The notes beneath the pieces were generated by a model, which ran no database searches, was not told the DNA's origin, and was given only the letters and a program-made list of their open reading frames with translations. A stretch of 64,000 bases of DNA from Oikopleura dioica (taxonomy: Eukaryota; Chordata; Appendicularia; Copelata; Oikopleuridae). Location of the stretch: assembly GCA_907165135.1 (NCBI GenBank), contig OU015567.1, forward strand, positions 7,879,001-7,943,000, given 5' to 3'. This document shows, in pieces, positions 23,489 to 35,242 of the stretch (position 1 is its first letter; each line of letters starts with the position of its first letter). Position numbers and translations under genes: made by a program.

Positions 23489-24785
23489 GTTTCTTCCGTT
23501 TAACCTACTTTATTCAAAGTACTTACTTTTGTTATAATTAGAATATCTCTGATAAAAAACTCGTTTACCTCTCAAGTCTCTTTTCTCTCTTGACTGTGAA
23601 GGTCTAAGTCAAGGTCTCGGTCAAGTTGTTTCCTGTTTGTCCTCTATCATCCAAACAACCGCATCTAGCAAATTCTACGCTTCAGCTACGTCTACCAAAG
23701 GTCATAACAACAATTTTTGCATTGCAGATTTTTGCTAGCATTCATAATTATTTATGATTACGCAACTTCAATCTGACCAAAGTACATAACAAAGTATTTT
23801 CCTGCAATTTTTTGACTCTCAGGCGGTTTCTTTCATGATTTCTTTATTGATATTCATTTTTACATATTCAGAAGATTCCTCTCTAGAAAGGAGCGGTGAA
23901 TTATTGTTTCATTTTATCATATTTATTAAACAGTAATATATAATAGTTTCTGATCGATTTTAAAAGATCTGCATAAGCTTATAGATTCATTTTATAATAT
24001 TTTTATTTACATTTTATCACATTAAATTATTTTGCATTATTTCATCGATCTTCGGCTTCATTTTATAATCCCACTAATTTAGCGTAATTTCATCGATTTC
24101 TTGTTTCATTTCATCTCTTTTTTTGGTTTTTGTTAAAATTTTGTGTTTTTTTTGATTTTGTGTTTTATGTGTTGTTCCTGCTCAGTGCGCGCTGCTTTTT
24201 GTAGCGCTTGTTCGCGTCATATCCGCGATAATCGGACTCGAGTTCGAATCCTCTACGTTGATCTTTCCGTTTCAACCTGGGGATTTCGTCATGACTGCTC
24301 TCTGCTTCGTCGAATGCACAATTATCAACGATCAATGCAACAGTTCCATTCTTCTCAAGAATGGGGCTATTTCATCGAAGTTGAAGTTTGTAGATTAGTG
24401 ATGATGTTTCCCAGGGCCACAATATCTGTCAATAATTCTATAAACAGGTATGCTGACCGTTGAAAATTTCACCATATACTATAGTTCAGTTTTTATGTAG
24501 ATTATGAATTTTAAAATACCACCGGCTGCATTTCTGTTTATTTGTTACTATAAGCAGACATTCAGACGGTGACATTGTAAAATAGGTGACAAAGAGTGAA
24601 TCTCTATGAAATTTGAAGTCGTTGTTGCTTTCATAAATAGTTTTTAGCCTGGTGGCGCTCGCTCACTAAAAATTTGACGGCCTCTCTTTTGCGCCTGTTC
24701 TATTGGAAATAAAATCTGACGGTCGGGTCGAGATCTTCATTCAGATTTGACAAATAAATATTTCTCAGTTTCTCTAGTGTCGTCT
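23489..24785. other. AT-rich stretch of 1.3 kb without a confident gene
   Basis: It is T-rich low-complexity sequence (about 23870-24150) with repeated TTTCATTTTAT-like motifs. The 106-codon frame at 24143-24463 is Cys/Arg-rich without helical or domain pattern and is probably chance. It may be a regulatory region. Confidence 0.4.
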
Positions 24786-25015
24786 ATGAGAGATGTGCTG
24801 TTCACTCTTTTCGATGTCGGATGCCGCCTGTACTTCGCACTCATTGTGGTAAGTTACACTGCTAATTGATCCGAGTTTATTTTATATTTTAGATTGCTTT
24901 CCTTGGAGAATTAGTAACCGAGGTGATTTTCCCTGGATTGTATGAAAGGATGTCTACAAACGAAAGCTTCTCGTCTGGTCGACTGATTGATAAATCGAAT
25001 GCATTGCTGGGTTGA
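24786..25015 (+). CDS. Small predicted membrane protein (62 aa), two exons
   Basis: Exon 1 is 24786-24848 (MRDVLFTLFDVGCRLYFALIV). A 44-bp GT-AG intron (24849-24892) follows in phase 0, then exon 2 to a TGA at 25013-25015. The product has one long hydrophobic segment across the exon junction (about residues 13-36) and a short polar tail. I recognise no family. A single-pass protein of this size in a virus-like element could be a minor envelope, inner-membrane or viroporin-like protein; that is inference only. Confidence 0.55.
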
Positions 25016-25660
25016 ATGAGAAGACGGACTGAGTGACAGCACAATCTGAACCCTATAATTATATATGTCTCCTCCAATCTAGGATGTCACAAATTTTTCA
25101 TCTTTTTTATCGCCATCTACTTTTACTTTATGCTCGGTTTTTTTTTTCTGACTTGTTTTAATGTGTATGAAAATTGTTTTTTAGAAAGATCTCGTAGTCC
25201 TTTTGTAAATATTGTACCTTTACAAGCTAAAACACTGTCAATGACTAGCGGCCTGTAGGTTTTTTTTTTAAAAAGTAATTCTGTTGCGGTTAGAAAAATC
25301 TAGTTGTACCGTGTTAGGGTTAGGTTAGGGCGTTCTTAAAAGTTCATCTCTGTACCTGTTCTGTTAAGTTCATGCATCTGGGTGCACTACAGTTTCTATT
25401 AAATTTCATTTCTGTTCACAAAACTACATGAAACTGTCACACATACACCTTAATAAAAAAGGACCCACATATTTTCTAGAGTTTGTGTTGTTTCTTAGCA
25501 AATTAGAAATTACGAGGTTATCTCAGCAAAAAAAGTTTCTAGAACTCTGGGAAGCTCCGGACTATATAAACAAGCGCGAGCTGGTCAAAAGTCAGTTTTA
25601 CAATTTGGTAAAACAAAAAAAAAACAGTTTCCGCTGCAGATTGCGCGTTGATTTTGAAAG
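25016..25660. promoter_or_regulatory. Intergenic region with a TATA box before the 298-aa gene
   Basis: TATATAAA at 25563-25570 lies about 90 bp upstream of the ATG at 25661, a plausible core promoter. Further upstream is a short run of telomere-like units (TTAGGGTTAGGTTAGGG near 25315) and several poly-T tracts. I see no other gene here. Confidence 0.45.
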
Positions 25661-26597
25661 ATGGTCCGATCCGCTACTCGACGAAACCAGAAGCTCGCCG
25701 CCAAGAGCGCCAAGGCAACCCCAACTACTTCGAACCCGTCGCCATCGAACGTGGTCAAACGAGAACCTCGTCGTTGGGCTGCTCGATCACCACCTCTGCG
25801 TTCCGCTCGGCCGCTCTCATCCGACGAGTGGCCAGAACTTCCACGATCTAGTTCCACCGAAGAAGCACCTCCTGCTTCGCCGATTGTCTCACCACCACGT
25901 GGGTCTGGCACACCGCGACAAAGTACGCCAAAGAAATCCGACCACCCTCAAAAACTTCGAACTGGCGTTCGAGTGTTTCAATTCGACAACATCGGTGCCG
26001 AAACCCGCCAAGCTCCTCCTCTTCCTGACCGTCCACCTGCAGTTGGAGAATCTGACGATATTTCCCTGGCTGAAACAACGTCGTTTGATAGACAGCAGGA
26101 TGCAGAAGAAACCGTCCACCTTGCAAACGACGACGAGACAAAACTTGAAGCCTTCACTTCTGGTTTTCTCTTGAAGTCCGATTTTGATGAATTTTCGTCG
26201 TTGTCCCGCTACAACGATAATGTCGTCAAATCTGATTGGTTTTTTAGACCTGTTAAAAACAGGTCTTCTCCAGAAGGGAATTGGAACTTCCCGGCCAACT
26301 GTAAGTCTTTTAATGAAGGTGTGTTCTTATTTGTATTTAGACAATCCAAAGGGATCCGCTTTCGCAAAGGCTCTTGGTTTTGCGAAACACTTCTATGCTA
26401 ACAAGATGGCGAGTCTTGATGCGCTTGAAGAAGAAATAAACTCCTGTAAACTAGGCGTCACATTGGAAACTTCACGTCTCTTATGTCCGCTTCGGGACAT
26501 TGAGCTCGCAGCTGAAGATTCTGAGAGACCCCCGAACCTAAACGACACTATCGTGGACTGCTTTATGCAAACAGCTGATCGATCTTTTTTCAATTAA
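25661..26597 (+). CDS. Hypothetical element protein, 298 aa, disordered N terminus
   Basis: Two exons, 25661-26300 and 26341-26597, separated by a 40-bp GT-AG intron. Residues 1-110 are rich in Arg, Ser and Pro (MVRSATRRNQKLAAKSAKA). The middle is acidic. The C-terminal 80 residues look folded, ending SRLLCPLRDIELAAED and DCFMQTADRSFF. No family recognised. The basic, low-complexity N terminus suggests nucleic-acid binding or a virion/tegument role (inference). The start is the first ATG after the TATA box. Other long frames crossing this stretch appear to be shadows of its low stop-codon content. Confidence 0.65.
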
Positions 26598-27083
26598 AAC
26601 TGTTTTTAATAAATTTCTGTAATTTATTAACATTAAAAATTGTAAATCATATTCAATGGTTTACTTTTCAAAATTGTTTTCTTTTTTTGACTCTGCATGA
26701 AATTCTTATTCTAGAAATTAGGCAATTAACACATTTTCGTATGTTATTTTGTTTGTTTTGATCTTTGCAGGGGGGCTCACTTCTAGAAAAATAGGTCTTT
26801 CCCTTTTTTACGAAATTGGAAGCAGATTGCGTCATTTCGCGTTTCGAGATTTCTTTTCGCCGGCTCTGCATTTTTCAAGATTTGGGTATTTCGTCAACCT
26901 AGTTTTACTGAAAGAGAATTTACTATTTCACAAGAGAATTTGCGAAGAGATTATCAGTTTGTGCCGGTGCTCTGCCTTTTATCTTATCACAGTTTCCCAC
27001 ACTTGTTTTCAGTTCAAATTGATACCGTAAAAAGGGGATGACGCCTTTTTTGGTTTATAATAACCGGGGTTTTTTCAGGGATA
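26598..27083. promoter_or_regulatory. Intergenic region upstream of the membrane glycoprotein gene
   Basis: It is AT-rich at the start, with AATAAATTTC near 26608 as a possible polyadenylation signal for the preceding gene. Just before the next ATG, TTATAATAACC and TTTTTTCAGGGATAATG occur. The latter is a good splice acceptor directly before the start codon, so the leader may be spliced on (cis or trans). Confidence 0.35.
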
Positions 27084-28678
27084 ATGTATATCCCACGTGG
27101 TGATGGCGGCGCTCCGCAGACGTTTACGGTGAGTTCCCGATCACTTGATGGTGGAAGCACTCTTGAAGAGCGCATCTCACTCGCCTCTTCTCTTCAAGGT
27201 CAATTCTTGGTTCCGACTGTCCCTCAACCGACAGCACGCCAAGTTGAGTTGAATTCTCGACAATCGACTTGCGAAAGGTTTTATTCTCCGAGTGTTCTAA
27301 TTTTAATTTTTATTTAGAGAAAACTTTCCGGAAACAACGACGATGCCTCAGAACCAGCAACCGTCCATGCCTTCCACTACCGTCGCTCCAACTGGCAGTG
27401 CCACTACGACTACCACGTCTTTTGCCGCAGGAGCTGGTGGAGCTGGTTCTTCAACCGCCTTTCCCGCTGCGCCCACCAACATCGGGGTCCACATGACTGA
27501 TGTGTCTCGAACCCGGGTCGAAAATGAAAACCAGCCGTTGATTGCTGGTGTTGGTCGAGGTGTTGGCAATCCAACCGCGGTGTCCCGATCCTCAACGGTA
27601 ATTTTAAGATACTTTCTTATTATTATTATTATTTTGATAAGGTCTGCTTTGCCACTCGTGCGTTCTGGGCAAGTTGTGCGTTTTTTGCGGCTGGCGCTTT
27701 GATTGCGCTTAGCGCATACATTTTGTACTCTACGTACAACAACTGTGTGCCCTCCGCACTTGTCAACCGCCGGGATGAGCTTTCTGTTGAGTCCCGTGAC
27801 GCTCAAATCCAGACCGATGGCATGGGCGATAACCTCGATGGCTTCAATGAAGCAATCCCCAGCGTTGGTCGAATCGCCGATGACGAGGAAGCCCAGGAGC
27901 ATGATGAGTACCGGCTTCGAACTGGTCGTCGTCGTCGCCGCGGCACTCGGGCTGTCTTTGTACACCGTAAGTTCCCGATTTGTGCAAAAAAAAAATGTAA
28001 TTTCAATTTTTAAAGCTGGTCTCTACGGTCGCGGAGTTGAAGATTCTGGAGTCGTCATGCAAAACGACTATGATGCGGAAACCAGCAGCTTTTCTGCCAG
28101 TTCCAAATGGTACAGTGGCGATTTGGACACAATTTCCAGCATTACCGACAGTAAGTTTATAATTACACATCCAGTACTAAATTGATCAATCAGTTATCAA
28201 CCGCCGACGAGCAGCTGTCACTCGGCTCTTCGAAGATGTCGACTCTTCTTCGTCTGAGGAGGACAGCGTCTACTTCATTGCCGGGCTCTTTTCCGAGCCA
28301 GAACTTGAGGGCAGCGGCAGTGAGGCGAGTGACGATCTCACTACTCCAACTCTCCCCGAGAAGGACCCTGCGATCGAGTCCCTTCCAGTTGTCTACGTCG
28401 CTGAGACTGATGGAAGCGGATCTGGCGATGATTCTCATCCTTCTGCCGGTAATTCAACTGGTTTTGTTTTTCTTTTGATTATCACTTTAGGGGATGACTT
28501 GGTGGTCGCCTCTGTCGTCCCAGACTCCAACAATTTGGAGATTTCTTCCAACACCACAACCCAAGCCAATGCCACCATCGTCTCTGAAACCGATGCGGCT
28601 GTGACTCCTGGAACCGATTTCAACACTACAGTCGGCTCTAACTCTTCCGAAGCTATGGAAATGACAGAACTCAACTAA
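27084..28678 (+). CDS. Predicted type II membrane glycoprotein, 458 aa, six exons
   Basis: Exons 27084-27277, 27318-27597, 27642-27966, 28016-28150, 28194-28448 and 28491-28678 join in frame through five introns of 40-49 bp. Residues 1-158 are Ser/Thr/Gly/Ala/Gln-rich and lack a signal peptide. A hydrophobic span, FWASCAFFAAGALIALSAYILY, lies at about 166-187. The long C-terminal part is acidic and carries several N-glycosylation sequons near the end (NTTTQ, NATI, NTTV, NSSE). The layout predicts a cytoplasmic N terminus and an outside C terminus. No fusogen fold is recognisable. In a virus-like element this could be an attachment or envelope protein, or act on the infected cell surface. Confidence 0.7.
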
Positions 28679-28705
28679 GTCTGTTCAATTTGACTAGATA
28701 TAACC

Positions 28706-28999
28706 TACCATGGAGTTGAGCTCTAAGGGGAGATTGAGAATCTGAGCTACTGAAAAATGCACTGACTTTTTCAGTAGCTCATTCTTTGCGCGCCTAATTT
28801 GGGTGAGAAGCCGCGCGAAGTCTTTTCGGCTCTCTCATTGGCTCGGACTTTCCAGATTCTGTTCTTCAGAATCTCGAAAGTCTTCTAAGCTGCCAAGCGA
28901 GCGTTAAAGAGTTTTTCTAGACTTCTCCGACAGTGATTTGGGCGGGATACGGGGAAGGGGGCCAGGGGCTTTCTCCCAAAAGAGTTAAACTCCATGGTA
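28706..28999. mobile_element. Small inverted-repeat element (MITE-like) with internal hairpins
   Basis: The ends read TACCATGGAGTT and, inverted, AACTCCATGGTA, 294 bp apart. Inside is a perfect 14-bp stem, GAGCTACTGAAAAA with its inverse (28744-28780), and a second stem around AGATTCTG/CAGAATCT near 28855. It lies 27 bp after the glycoprotein stop, so it probably sits in that gene's 3' UTR. The target duplication is unclear. Confidence 0.6.
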
Positions 29000-29348
29000 A
29001 ATTACTCTCTCGTTCACCAAATTGTGCTTCATCCCCTCGAAATTTAATTTGATTAACATTGTTTTTGCGCCCTATTTTACACTCGCTCTCATAAATGAAA
29101 TCTTTAATATTGAAAATGTTTAATGAATCTTTAATTGAAATCATCAACCTCCTCTGATCCTACTTTTCGCCTCCTAATTTTCTCTCCAATTGTTCCTTCT
29201 CTTTTGTCAATTTATTCATGATCCACCGTCGCTTTATCAACATTCTCATTGCCGTTTTTTCTCTCCTGACATAATCTGGCCCAAAATATGTCCAATATGA
29301 AGCCACTATTACCACTCATACAGTTTTATCTTATTCAGATTTATATGT

Positions 29349-29801
29349 ATGAGAAAGCTTCGAAGAACGGTGTCACTTGATGCGATATCACTCTCGCCCG
29401 ATTCCTACGCCAGTTCATGCACAAAATCATTACCGTACTTGGATGAGTTTTCCTTCTATGGACAATCAGCCAAGTGTCCACCTCCAATGGTAAAGCCTTC
29501 TTGGATTACATATTCTAGTTAAAAATTAAGATCAAAACGACCGACAAAAACAAGAAGAAGCGTAAAAAAAGTGCCAGCTTTCCAAACTGGTACGAAAAAT
29601 CTGCCGATAATTACTTTCCGACTGTTGATGAGGTAAACTTATTTTCTTTTTCACAAATAATTTTTAATTGAGCATTTAAATACAAATCTACGACTGGCGA
29701 TGTATCTCTCGGATTCTGAATTCTTCGAATGGCGAACTCTATCCTGGATTTCATTTCAAAGGGTTTTTACGCTACCTTCTATTTTTAACCACCCGTCTTA
29801 G
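29349..29801 (+). CDS. Hypothetical element protein, about 123 aa, three exons
   Basis: Exons 29349-29489, 29531-29632 and 29673-29801 join in phase 0 across introns of 41 and 40 bp. The product starts MRKLRRTVSLDAISLSPDS. It has a basic nuclear-localisation-like run (KKKRKKS) in exon 2 and ends in a more hydrophobic exon, FEWRTLSWISFQRVF. No family recognised. Exon 3 rests on a TTGAG acceptor and is the least certain; an alternative acceptor at about 29905 would give a shorter tail. Confidence 0.5.
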
Positions 29802-29962
29802 CTTAAATTTCTGCTTGCTTGCCTGCCTACTAACTGATCTTTTGCTTTTGTGCTCTGCGTTGCTTGGTGAACTTTATTTTATTTTATCATAATAACCTTA
29901 CAGACATTGATTCGGATCACAGACGTTTGGCGCTATTAAGCTGACGACTCTGGAGCGACACC

Positions 29963-31460
29963 ATGGGTCGAACGAAAGGCAAGGACAGCTTTAAGAGTCG
30001 TCTTTTGCATGAAGTTGCTTCTCGGGCTAAGATCGGGTATGCAATCATTGTCGTATCGCAATTCTTATTAACATGCTTAGGGAAAAGGTTTCCCGTAAGG
30101 TAGGCAAATCGATCGCCTCGGTCATTGCCCCTAAGTCGCCAACTGAGCCACACGGTTCGCCAATTCCGAAGACGGTGAAGTCGCGTTCGCTCCTTGACGT
30201 CGCAGCCAACGAAATCCTTCAGCGCGCCATCCCTTCTTTCAACCCCCATTCTCCCAAAAACGGTAGTTCAAACAATATTTTCTTTTTGCTTATTGTTTTA
30301 GGTCGGGTCAAGAAGAGAAAGCGAGCTGTTAGTTCAGACGAGGAAGCAGTCCACGAGAACGAGCAACCGGCGAAGCGCTCCAAAGGGCTTTTTGAAAAAG
30401 CCAAGCAATGTGCCAAGGATGCCAAGCGTCGAACCATAAATTCCATCAAGGGTAAGTCTTTTAACTCGCCTTCAATTATTAATTCATATGATAGAAACGG
30501 TCAATGCCGCTCCAGCGCTCCAGGCGTCCTTGTTGATGGGAACTTACACGGCAAGCCTCTGTGTTACACCAACCGGCAAAACCCCAAAGTTCCTCGACTC
30601 CTCCGTTGTTGATTCCGATCGCCCAATCGTCGTTCCTGATAAAGGGATTTTTATCCCTTATTCGTGCTTCAAGGGTGTTTTGCCTGCGTTGCAGGCTCCT
30701 CCTGGAATGATGGCAATTGAAGATCATCAGATGCCCGTTCCGCCGCAGCAGATCCCACATTTTCACAATAGCGAGATGCAGGAGGGTCAGTTGGGAAAGC
30801 CCACTGTCGCTCAAGATCGCGACTTTGATTTCGCTCAGGGTCAGACGATTCCGGGCGTGCAATCTCCGCCCCCTTTTGGTATGTTTTGAACTTTGGCCAC
30901 AATTATTCAAATGCTTTTTAGTTCCTATTCACACCGGAACTTCGGCCTCTGCGTTCGAGCCCCGAAATGACGATTACTCTTCCGAAAAGCGGGTAAACAT
31001 TACCGTCGTTTCTACCTCTCCTCCTCCCGGCGAGACAGAGAACTTTTCGTCTGCGCGCGAATTCTCGCCCCCATTTGCAGCTGAGAAAACTTCGCCCAAA
31101 ACTGTAAAGAAGAAACCTCTTCTTTTGGCTTCGCGACGACTGGTCTTTGACTCGCCTGGCCCTTCCCCACAAGAAGATTCTGTTGATCCTGATGCGACTC
31201 TTTGCCCACAGGTCGACCTTAACGCGACTCTTCGCCCCATTCCCGAGTCGCCTACCTTTTCGATGCCCGCGTCTGGAACTAAATTCCTTCCTGCGGACGA
31301 TGGTTTTGTCGCTCCTGACGCGATCACACCTGCGTCTCACCGTGTTGTCACTGCTCAACTTCTTCGTGAGCGACGTCGTTCCTCTCCACTCGTCGTTCCT
31401 GCCTGGCAGAACTGCATTGACGAGTTGTCCAAGCGTGGACTTCCTTCTTCCGAAGAATGA
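29963..31460 (+). CDS. Hypothetical element protein, 442 aa, five exons
   Basis: Exons 29963-30036, 30081-30262, 30302-30451, 30495-30878 and 30922-31460 fit one frame. The start is MGRTKGKDSFKSRLLHEVA. Exon 3 has basic nuclear-localisation-like runs (KKRKR, AKRSKG). Exon 4 is more ordered (ALQASLLMGTYTASLCVTP), then Met/Pro/Gln-rich. The last exon is Ser/Pro-rich and disordered, ending KRGLPSSEE. The intron 30263-30301 is 39 bp and stop-free, so retention would add 13 residues. No domain recognised. Likely a nucleic-acid-associated or virion protein (inference). Confidence 0.65.
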
Positions 31461-31607
31461 GAAGAAAACCGTCTGAATTTTTACTGCTTTATTCTGCATG
31501 TAATAACACGACCGTTCTCACTTATCTTTGTGTACTTTTATATTTATTATGCAGCTTTTGATTTCTACACAAGTAACTATTTGTAGATTGGATTTTTTGG
31601 TGATTTA

Positions 31608-31882
31608 ATGAGTCAGTCATCCAAAAAGAAAAAGGGTTCTGCTCCTAAGCCTTCTATTCCTACGCCTTGCAGCGATATGAATTGGTCTGATGTGGAGGAG
31701 CAATCACCTGAGCCATATCCTCAATCTGTCAGCTTTCAAAATCAATTCAATATGGTTTAACTTTCCGTTTTGCGTTAGTTTACGTTTTTTAGAAATCTGA
31801 TTACGCTCGACAGGCAAAAGTGAAGAACTACTTGGACAAACTTGAAGGAAAGATTCAACTTGATTTCTTTTGCCTTATATAA
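31608..31882 (+). CDS. Small hypothetical element protein, 78 aa, two exons
   Basis: Exons 31608-31754 and 31793-31882 are separated by a 38-bp intron ending TTTTTTAG. The protein starts MSQSSKKKKGSAPKP, is Pro/Ser-rich and acidic in the middle, and ends with a helical basic segment, YARQAKVKNYLDKLEGK. Without splicing the frame stops right after the donor, which supports the intron. It ends 31 bp before the next gene, so the two may share regulation. No family recognised. Confidence 0.5.
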
Positions 31883-31913
31883 AGAAATCATTTGAATCTT
31901 TTTAGAATCGGCT

Positions 31914-34582
31914 ATGGCGACAAATCCGCGCAAGAAAACAAAGCAGGTCAGCGAAATCGATACTCGCTCTGAGGACGAAAAAGCTGCTAACCGCGCGTTG
32001 GCACGAAAAGCCGCTAGAAAGTTTGCCAGCAACCGCGACAGTCCAGCCGGCCCTGCTACCTTTTCATCTGTGGATACGACTGAACGCGGTCAACCCAATG
32101 CTTACGATCCGAACGAGTGTAGTTCTTCTGATAGCGACGTCACTTTCGTTTGTGAAAAACCTGCAATGACGGCTCCTTCTTCTTCACAGACACAAGTTGT
32201 TCGACGGAAGGTTGTTCCAACAAAACAACCGGCTTATCCCGCGCGAAATAAAAAACGCAAAAAAATTTCAAGCGACGAATCTGATGAGCCTTGTACTGAG
32301 CCAGCAGCGGACAAACGAAAACCGAAGAAAAAAGACGGTCTTTGCAAAAAGAATGGAGAAGATGTTGGTAGACGATCACGCTCGCCCAAAAGTAAGCCTA
32401 TTCCCCGCTACCGTCGTTTGCAGAATGTTCCTCTTGGTACCCTTTCCCAAATGGACTGGATGGATCGTAAAGATCCTAATACTCCAAAGGGTGACAGCGT
32501 TGCACCACCAAACGAGCCGATTGTCAAGCCTATTTTGGCGCAGAGCGAGTCAAATCTTCCTCGAGAGATTTCTATGAACAATGCGATTTTCGAGCTAAGT
32601 GGTGCACCTGTAGATGTTGTTGAAGGCGACGCCCCTGATATTCCACTTAATCTAGCGCGAAAATCTGATACCGACAGGGTCCAAGAGCAGTTGGCTTCCA
32701 TTCGACTCGCGTCAAAAGCCGGCAGAAACCGTCGACACAGCGAGAAGAGTAAAAATAAGTTTGGAATTAAAAAGCACCAATCCGTCTTGTCCATGGTTCC
32801 TGAAGAGACCGAAGAAGAGCGATACCCTGAAGATCACGAGGACACAGTCACTGAAAGCGAAGATAGCAATGATGAGCTTCGAATGAAAATAAAGGGGTTG
32901 GAACAAGAAAAACCTATGTGGTATCTGAATCGTTTCCAGCTGCGTCGGTTTTTTTCGGCAGCTTTTGATTCGAAGAATGGTATTCGGCCTAGCTTACGCT
33001 GCACAAGAATTGCTAATTTTCTGCAGCGGGTTGATAGAAAACTCTCAAACGCTGAACACGCAACTGCCGAACAAGACGATTCTCCGACTTATCGCGTGTT
33101 CTTTGAAAATACCCCTAAATACACGTCTTTCGACCCATTCTATACGGAACCTGGCGCTTACACAGGTGTTTATGCTGAATGGGACAAATTGGGCGCCTTC
33201 AAACCGTACTTTGCAGTGGATGGATTTGGACATTTTTACATTCGCATGCTGAAAATCTGGGTAAGTTTACTGTGATGGATCTCGAAACCATATTAAATTC
33301 TAGGTTCACTATCCAAGCGGTGTCGAGGGTGTTGAAGGTGCATGGAAACTAGTCGACTTCGCAGACCGCTCCTTGGGTCACCCTGCAAAAGTTCTGGCTG
33401 CAGTTAACAAAATGTCCATTTGCGCGTATCCTTGGCCAACGAAAATACGCGTTCGTTCTGTTGAGGGAAGCCGACAGCTGACAATTGTGGATCCAAATGG
33501 ACCTTTTAAGGCTTCAATTTTACTGATCAACGGCTTTATTCCACTTGTTTACGATCCACCTTACAAGGAACAGGCCGATCTGCTGTTCAACAATCCTGAG
33601 GTAATTTAACGGTCAGTTTCATTTACAGAAAATCTTTAGGTTTTGGACGTGCTGTGCGATTCTGATATGATTAACGAAAGACCGAATCGCGCGCAAGTCG
33701 ACGCCGTTAATACACGACTGGAGAACTTCGTTTGGCGGTGTATTCCAAATGTCTTCAGAGCCGATCTCTTTGGAGCAACTGATGATACCAACGTTTCCTC
33801 GTCTGAGCACAAGACGGTCGATGAGCGCTTTCAAGCTCTTCAAAAACAATTTGACAGTTTGTTTGGCCCACGAGATCGCCCAGAAAATAACGATCCTTTT
33901 AACACGAAGAAAAGACCTATTGACATCGCTGTTGACCAAATTTTTGAGGCTCTTCCGCCTATTTTCAAGCGATATGATGACTTTTGGCCTTCAAAATTGC
34001 TCATTGAAGCGATTCTTTACGCCAACAGCTCTAAGTGCTTCACCGAATCGACTGACATGATGGCTATGGTAAGATTTATTGTTGCAAGTGTCATTATTAT
34101 TCTTTTATGTAGATGGGTGTCTCTCGCGGAATACCAGCAAAAATTATTGCTTGGCAGATTTGGGCTCAATATCAACCAGAAGAACTCAACAAAAAGACTG
34201 TCAAAAAGGAGCTGAAGCAAGTTCAGAAGAAGCTTGAAAAAGGCCTCAAGAAGAAAAATCTAGGTGTTCCAACTCCTAGCGTCATGAATTCAGTTATCCA
34301 CAATAAATCGGCGACATCGGAGAAAGGTTATTTACTGTTTAATTTGTATATCAATTTCTTTTAGTCGTCGAATCCGCGCGACCGAACAAACGGAGTCAAA
34401 GTTCTGCTGACACAGTCGAGCCAGAGATTCCTGATCCTCTCTTAGTGGGTGGTACTCGACGTGGAGTTAATCGCGATGAAAACCGTTTCGGCTTCTTTAA
34501 AACCCGTCCCAAATCATCGACTACTGCTCCTAACCCCCCATCTCTCATCTCATCTTCGAATTCTGATGATTCTTCTGAATAA
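31914..34582 (+). CDS. Large orphan element protein, 834 aa, five exons
   Basis: Exons 31914-33260, 33304-33600, 33640-34068, 34113-34326 and 34365-34582 join cleanly. The first ~330 residues are disordered, with alternating basic and acidic runs (RNKKRKK, SSDESDE, RKPKKKDG). From about 330 to 720 the sequence looks folded: MWYLNRFQLRRFFSAAF, FDPFYTEPGAYTGVYAEWD, YFAVDGFGHFYIRMLKIW, IWAQYQPEE. The C terminus is basic, coiled-coil-like (KKELKQVQKKLEKGLKKK), then Ser-rich. No Walker, zinc-ribbon or protease motif is visible. The aromatic-rich middle would fit a virion structural protein. It is one of the two biggest unassigned genes of the element. Confidence 0.7.
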
Positions 34583-34623
34583 CCAGATTGTAGATTCTTT
34601 TTTGTATCTAATTTATTTTAGAC

Positions 34624-35232
34624 ATGGTATCATTAACTCACTCGCTGCTTTTGTTTTTGTTTATACCATTATGTCGGTCGATGTTTCCGTTCGACTGCCC
34701 AGATTTTATGCATGCGCCAAGCAATCATGAACAGTGGTGTATGTTTCGTATCGGCGTCGATCATTGTTATGATGACGAACTGACAAGTACTAGCACCCGG
34801 CCAGCGCGGAAAACAACAACTACTCCCGAGGCGACTACGCAGTCAATAACAACTGCTGCAACTACGACGGCTGCAGCAACTACTTCAAAGACTTCAAGTT
34901 CATCTTCTTCGTCTCTGATGAGTACAACCGTTGAAGTAAAGACTACGACGGAAGAAGAAGTAAAGACTACGACGGAAGAAGAAGTAATGACGACGACGGA
35001 AGAAGTAGTAAAGACGACGACTCAGGAAGCTAAATCAAACAATACAGAAACTACAATCGTTTTTACGACTCCCTCTTCGACTACAAGTTCCACGAATACC
35101 ACAAAAGCTTCTCCGATTGAAGAGACAACTTCCACGAGTCCGATTGATAATGTGCCTGAGTCATCGAATTCCTCAACTGAAACTCTCCCACCAGATTTTT
35201 CTCCGCTGAAAAAAAATTTGTTGTTCAGGTGA
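34624..35232 (+). CDS. Secreted mucin-like protein with signal peptide, 202 aa
   Basis: The N terminus MVSLTHSLLLFLFIPLCRS is a clear signal peptide, then a short Cys-containing head (FDCPDFMH...CMFRIGVDHCYDD). The rest is a Thr/Ser domain suited to O-glycosylation. Four tandem eight-residue units of the type EVKTTTEE are encoded by a 24-bp DNA repeat at about 34935-35020. No membrane anchor is visible before the stop, but the stop lies close to a fold-back repeat that may have replaced the original C terminus. Secretion and possible mucus or surface mimicry are inferences. Confidence 0.7.
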   Translation: MVSLTHSLLLFLFIPLCRSMFPFDCPDFMHAPSNHEQWCMFRIGVDHCYDDELTSTSTRPARKTTTTPEATTQSITTAATTTAAATTSKTSSSSSSSLMSTTVEVKTTTEEEVKTTTEEEVMTTTEEVVKTTTQEAKSNNTETTIVFTTPSSTTSSTNTTKASPIEETTSTSPIDNVPESSNSSTETLPPDFSPLKKNLLFR

Positions 35233-35242
35233 GCTTCGAAGT

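Noticed and set aside
24176-24265. tRNA-like segment with GTTCGAATCC
   Set aside because: The T-loop-like string is present, but the flanking bases do not pair into a T stem and no matching acceptor or anticodon stems could be drawn.
25314-25332. Telomere-like TTAGGG units
   Set aside because: Only about three imperfect units; too short to indicate a telomere or fusion point.
25428-26174. 248-codon ORF overlapping the 298-aa gene
   Set aside because: Its Pro/Arg/His/Leu-rich composition is typical of a shadow frame, and it begins upstream of the TATA box of the supported gene.
30717-31499. Several long ORFs on both strands over the last exon of the 442-aa gene
   Set aside because: They follow from the Ser/Pro/Arg-rich, stop-poor sequence of the real exon and lack splice support or domain pattern.
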